Below are positions 60,744-64,000 of a DNA stretch of 64,000 nt, one piece after another; the stretch's first letter is position 1, and every line of letters starts with the position of its first letter. Under the pieces are notes generated by a model. It saw only the letters and a program-made list of their open reading frames with translations. It ran no database searches and was not told the DNA's origin. Where the stretch lies: assembly GCF_018613725.1 (NCBI RefSeq), contig NZ_JAGGPS010000038.1:1-64000 (forward strand), written 5' to 3'. A program made the position numbers and the translations under genes. The DNA is from Hymenobacter sp. ISL-91 (GTDB taxonomy: Bacteria; Bacteroidota; Bacteroidia; Cytophagales; Hymenobacteraceae).

Positions 60744-60773
60744 TGGCGGGCGGGGACAAGCCCCGCCCCTACA
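60744..60773. repeat. Solo right arm of family B (B3, kdpC-porin junction)
   Basis: GGCGGGCGGGGACAAGCCCC followed by GCCCCTACA, identical to the right arms of B1 and B2. No left arm is found nearby, so it looks like a deletion product. Confidence 0.75.
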
Positions 60774-60821
60774 ACGTGCTATTGTTGCAATTGGCCGCTG
60801 AACGCTCAACTTACCTCATCA

Positions 60822-61931
60822 ATGAAAAAACTTCTTACGCTGAGCCTGGCCTTATTGGCCGCCGGCGGGGTTTCGGCCCAGACAACCACGACGACAGCCG
60901 CTACTGATGCGGTAGCGGCGCCCAATCCGCTCACCTTATATGGTTTCGTAGACGGCTATTACGGCTACGATTTCAAGCACAACGACACCCAAAGCCGCCC
61001 CGGCTTTCTTTACTCGCACAACCGCCAGAACGAGTTTACCATCAACCAGGGCGTAGTAGGCTTGCGCTACGATAACGGGCGGGTGCGCGGGGCCATCGGG
61101 CTGCACGCCGGCTCCTACGTATCGGCCAACTACGCGGCCGAGGACCAGGTATTCAAGCACATTTACGAAGGCTACGCCGGCTTCCGGCCGTTCGAAAAAG
61201 CCTGGCTCGATGTGGGTATTTTCGGCTCGCACATCGGGTTTGAATCGGCCCTGAGCAAGGACAACTGGACGTTGACCCGCTCGCTGATGGCCGAAAACTC
61301 GCCCTACTATGAGGCCGGCGCCCGCTTCACCTACGAGGTGGCCCCGCAGCTCACCCTGACTGCCCTGGCGCTCAACGGCTGGCAAAACCTGCGCGACAAC
61401 AACCAGGGCAAGGCCCTGGGCACCCAGTTGCAGTGGCGTCCCACCGATAAGCTGCTCATCAATAGCAGTACATTTTATGGCAATGAGCAGCCCCAGGACT
61501 CGGTGCGCCGCCGCCGCTACTTCCACAATTTCTACGTGAGTTACGCCGCCACCGACCGCCTGAGCCTGGCAGTCGTGTTCGATGTGGGCAAGCAGGAGAA
61601 TGAGCAACGCGGCACCAAAGCCGATACCTGGCACACAGGGGCCGCTTTCGTACGCTACAAACTCGCCGAAAAGTGGTCGGCCACGGCCCGCGCCGAGTAC
61701 TACAGCGCCGACCGCGGCGTCATCATCCGCTCTTTCTCCCCGTTGCCTGCCGACGCCGACTTTCAGGTGAAGGCCGCTTCGCTCAACCTCGATTACGCTC
61801 CCACCGCCAACGTGGTGTTCCGGGTGGAGGGCCGGGTGATGGACGCCAAACGGCCCGTTTTCGAGCAGCGCAACAACCGCACCTCCGACAGCTACGGCAA
61901 CCTGACGAGCAGCATCGCCCTTTCTTTCTGA
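60822..61931 (+). CDS. Outer-membrane porin of the kdp cluster
   Basis: Signal peptide MKKLLTLSLALLAAGGVSAQ followed by a 16-18-strand barrel-like protein: LTLYGFVDGYYGYDFKHND, INQGVVGLRYDNGRVRGAIG, FEKAWLDVGIFGSHIGFESA, and VFRVEGRVMDAKRPVFEQRN; it ends in the aromatic strand LTSSIALSF. It resembles the Bacteroidota porin family (BBP2-like) that I have seen next to kdp genes. It probably lets K+ cross the outer membrane, which is inferred from position. The ATG at 60822 gives 369 residues. Confidence 0.85.
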   Translation: MKKLLTLSLALLAAGGVSAQTTTTTAATDAVAAPNPLTLYGFVDGYYGYDFKHNDTQSRPGFLYSHNRQNEFTINQGVVGLRYDNGRVRGAIGLHAGSYVSANYAAEDQVFKHIYEGYAGFRPFEKAWLDVGIFGSHIGFESALSKDNWTLTRSLMAENSPYYEAGARFTYEVAPQLTLTALALNGWQNLRDNNQGKALGTQLQWRPTDKLLINSSTFYGNEQPQDSVRRRRYFHNFYVSYAATDRLSLAVVFDVGKQENEQRGTKADTWHTGAAFVRYKLAEKWSATARAEYYSADRGVIIRSFSPLPADADFQVKAASLNLDYAPTANVVFRVEGRVMDAKRPVFEQRNNRTSDSYGNLTSSIALSF

Positions 61932-62102
61932 GCTATTAGCTGATAGCTGTTAGCCGTTAGCTTTCGTTCAGGGAGCAGTTAGCCTACCAGGAAACGCTGA
62001 TAGGTTATGTATCAGTCATTTGCCAGCATAGTATAGGAGGTTGGCTGAACATTCTATCGTCCCTAAAAAAGCTAACAGCCAATAGCTGTCAGCTAACAGC
62101 TT
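61930..62102. repeat. Palindromic element, family C (copy C6, porin-kdpD junction)
   Basis: GAGCTATTAGCTGATAGCTG-TTAGC (left) and AGCTAACAGCCAATAGCTGT-CAGCTAACAGCTT (right), with a longer spacer of about 110 bases. The spacer begins TAGCTTTCGTTCAGGGA, close to the C1 spacer. The right arm ends 7 bases before kdpD. Confidence 0.85.
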
Positions 62103-62109
62103 AAACCAC

Positions 62110-63264
62110 ATGGATGAGCGCGACGAATCGGCCGAGCGGTTTTTGCGGCTGGTGCAGCAGCGGCGGCGCGGGCGGCTGAAGGTGTACCTGGGGCTGGCCG
62201 CCGGGGTGGGCAAAACCTACCGGCTGCTGCAGGAAGCCCATGAGCTGCGCCGCCAGGGCGTGAACGTGGTACTGGGCTACGTGGAAACCCACGGCCGTCC
62301 CGAAACCGTGGCCCAGGTGCGCGACCTGCCCGAAGTGCCCCGCAAAACACTGTTCTACAAGGGCCGGGCGCTGGAAGAAATGGACCTCGACGCCATCATC
62401 CAGCGCCGGCCGGCCGTGGTGGTAGTCGATGAGCTGGCCCACTCCAACGTGCCCGGCTCCAAGAACGAGAAGCGCTGGCAGGACGTGGAAGACTTGCTGA
62501 GAGCGGGTATTTCGGTGCTCACGGCCCTCAACGTGCAGCACCTGGAAAGCCTGCACGACCAGGTCCTTAAGATAACCGGCACCGACGTAACCGAGCGCGT
62601 GCCCGACCAGGTGCTGCGCGACGCCGACGAGGTGGTGAACGTGGATTTAACCGTGGGTGAGCTGCGCGGCCGGCTGGAAGAAGGCAAAATCTACGACCCG
62701 GCCAAGGTGCCGGTGGCGCTCAACCACTTCTTCCGGGCCGATAACCTGCTGCAGCTGCGGCGGCTGGCGGTGCGCGAAGTGGCCCAGCTACTGGGCCAGC
62801 AAGTGGAAACCGAAGCCGGCGGGGCCGCCCCCGTGCCCGCCCCGCGCCGCAACGCCGACCGGCTGCTGGCCTGCATCAACACCAACGAGCCGGCCGCCCG
62901 CGAAATCATCCGCAAAGCCTCGCGCCTGGCCCAGCAGCTGGGCATGTCCACCTGGTACGTGCTCTATGTGCAAACCCGCCGCGAAGCCGCCGACCGCATC
63001 AACCTGGCCGCTCAGCGCCACTTATTGCGCAATTTGCAGCTGGCCACCGAGCTGGGTGGCCAGATTCTGCGCGTGAAAAGCGACGACGTGGTGACGGCCG
63101 TCATCACGGTGGCCCGCGAAAAAGAAGCCACGCTGCTGATGTGCGGTATCACGAGCGAAAAAACCGTCTGGCAGCGTCTGAGCCACCGCGGCATCACCCA
63201 GGACCTGATTCGCGCTGTGGCGCAGCTGGAGCAGGACGTGGATATGTTTCTGGTGACCTACTGA
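62110..63264 (+). CDS. kdpD: KdpD sensor domain protein without kinase (KdpD N-domain + USP)
   Basis: 384 residues covering only the cytoplasmic N-terminal part of KdpD. The KdpD domain (1-215) has the Walker A-like LGLAAGVGKTYRLLQEAHEL, VVLGYVETHGRPETVAQV, VVVVDELAHSNVPGSKNEKR, and TALNVQHLESLHDQV. Residues 250-384 are a universal-stress-protein-like domain (RLLACINTNEPAAREIIRKA, ending LEQDVDMFLVTY). The membrane, HAMP and kinase parts of E. coli KdpD are absent; the next gene supplies a membrane kinase. It probably senses nucleotide or ionic state and signals to that kinase. Confidence 0.92.
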   Translation: MDERDESAERFLRLVQQRRRGRLKVYLGLAAGVGKTYRLLQEAHELRRQGVNVVLGYVETHGRPETVAQVRDLPEVPRKTLFYKGRALEEMDLDAIIQRRPAVVVVDELAHSNVPGSKNEKRWQDVEDLLRAGISVLTALNVQHLESLHDQVLKITGTDVTERVPDQVLRDADEVVNVDLTVGELRGRLEEGKIYDPAKVPVALNHFFRADNLLQLRRLAVREVAQLLGQQVETEAGGAAPVPAPRRNADRLLACINTNEPAAREIIRKASRLAQQLGMSTWYVLYVQTRREAADRINLAAQRHLLRNLQLATELGGQILRVKSDDVVTAVITVAREKEATLLMCGITSEKTVWQRLSHRGITQDLIRAVAQLEQDVDMFLVTY

Positions 63265-63288
63265 GGGTGAGAAGTGAGAAAAAAGAAC

Positions 63289-63407
63289 GGTCATGCTGAG
63301 CGAAGCCGGAGGCGAAGTCGAAGCATCTCTACCGCTTCGTTGAGTTGGCAATCATACGACAAGTTTACTATTGCAGTAGAGATGCTTCGACAAGCTCAGC
63401 ATGACAC
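63289..63407. repeat. Palindromic element, family A (copy A6, kdpD-kinase junction)
   Basis: GGTCATGCTGAGCGAAGCCG... on the left and GATGCTTCGACAAGCTCAGC-ATGACACC on the right. The arms share the GAAGCATCTCT core of copies A2-A4. It ends 62 bases before the next gene. Confidence 0.87.
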
Positions 63408-63469
63408 CGGCTTTATTTGTCCGCTACCCAAAACCAGCCAATACCCAAAGCCCCCAACACCCCGCCAAC

Positions 63470-64000
63470 ATGACCTTTAAAACCAAAATAACGCTGGGGT
63501 TTTTGGCGCTGCTGACGCTGCTGCTGGCGCTGGGCGGCTACGCTTTCTACACCGTGCGGCAACTCGACCAGAGTGCCAAAAGCATCCTGAAAGACAACTT
63601 CTACAGCGTACAGCTGGGCCAGCAGATGCTACGCGCCCTCGACGGGCTGGAGCAGCGCCCCGACGATGCCGCCGAGCTGGCCCGCTTCCGCGAAAGCCTC
63701 ACCCGCGAGGCCGGCAACATCACGGAGACCGGCGAACAGGAAGTGGTGGACAGCCTAACGGCCAGTCTGGCCCGTTATGAGCGGCTGACCGATGCCGCCG
63801 GTGCGGGCGGGCGCGGGGCCGTAGTGCGCCAGTTGCGCGGGCAAACCCACCGCATGGTGCAAATCAACATGACCACCCTGCAGGCCAACAACGACCGGGC
63901 CACTGCCACCGCCACCCAGGCCGGCTACTACCTGCTGGGCGTTATCGGGCTGAGCGTGCTGACGGCCCTCACCTTTGTGGTGCGGGTGCCGGCCGCCGCC
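63470..64000 (+). CDS. Membrane sensor kinase N-terminus (partial, cut by window end)
   Basis: Open frame of 177 residues to the window edge. MTFKTKITLGFLALLTLLLA followed by LGGYAFYTVRQLDQ is the first membrane helix. A helical extracytoplasmic segment follows (LRALDGLEQRPDDAAELARF), then a second helix AGYYLLGVIGLSVLTALTF. Two helices around a helical sensor are typical of HAMP-type histidine kinases; the kinase part is outside the window. By context it is the kinase partner of the kinase-less KdpD and of the sigma-54 regulator at 54042. Confidence 0.7.
   Translation, partial: MTFKTKITLGFLALLTLLLALGGYAFYTVRQLDQSAKSILKDNFYSVQLGQQMLRALDGLEQRPDDAAELARFRESLTREAGNITETGEQEVVDSLTASLARYERLTDAAGAGGRGAVVRQLRGQTHRMVQINMTTLQANNDRATATATQAGYYLLGVIGLSVLTALTFVVRVPAAA

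Overview
The window reads as chromosomal DNA of a GC-rich member of the Bacteroidota, most likely Cytophagales close to Hymenobacter. The support is a PorP/SprF protein beside a giant type IX secretion (T9SS) type B substrate, a T9SS-sorted subtilase, a TonB-dependent receptor with a carboxypeptidase-regulatory N-terminus, promoters of the TAnnTTTG type, starts without Shine-Dalgarno sequences, and many housekeeping proteins of that clade. The genus is inferred from overall protein character, not measured.

Layout. 1-6000: folC, trmB, an MDMPI-like protein, a TrpF-like protein, mnmA and a lipoprotein; bases 80-98 look like a Nextera transposon end. 6000-13200: secretion and surface proteins (S8 protease, PorP/SprF, a 1367-residue Ig-repeat protein). 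13600-22560: a zinc-ribbon protein, rpe, a TonB-dependent receptor, sterol desaturase with a Crp/Fnr regulator, a sugar dehydrogenase and a DUF2911 protein. 22700-30983: the complete histidine operon hisG-D-C-B-H-A-F-IE behind a histidine-rich leader peptide, apparently an attenuator. 31055-36500: envelope glycosylation (GT2, LAB_N, epimerase, GT39). 36500-38630: an AT-rich island with one unrecognised gene. 38635-53501: a TPR protein, gyrA, HAD and HD hydrolases, an Xre/RES toxin-antitoxin pair, a fasciclin protein, flavin reductase, Maf, DUF1015, pdxH, YqgE and DUF349. 53660: tRNA-Thr. 54042-64000: a potassium-uptake operon with a sigma-54 response regulator, two 31-residue membrane peptides, kdpA, kdpB, kdpC, a porin, a kinase-less KdpD and a sensor kinase cut by the window end.

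The most striking structure is not a gene. Long inverted repeats of many unrelated sequence families sit between genes, often with the right arm ending a few bases before a start codon. All seven junctions of the his operon hold one, and most kdp junctions hold one or a remnant. Several families have arms built from iterated 7-9-base words. At least three families (A, B, C) recur across the window. They could be mobile palindromes (REP or MITE class) that tolerate operon interiors and may act on mRNA stability or translation.

The work is by eye: domain names come from recognised motifs, and no search, folding or alignment was run.
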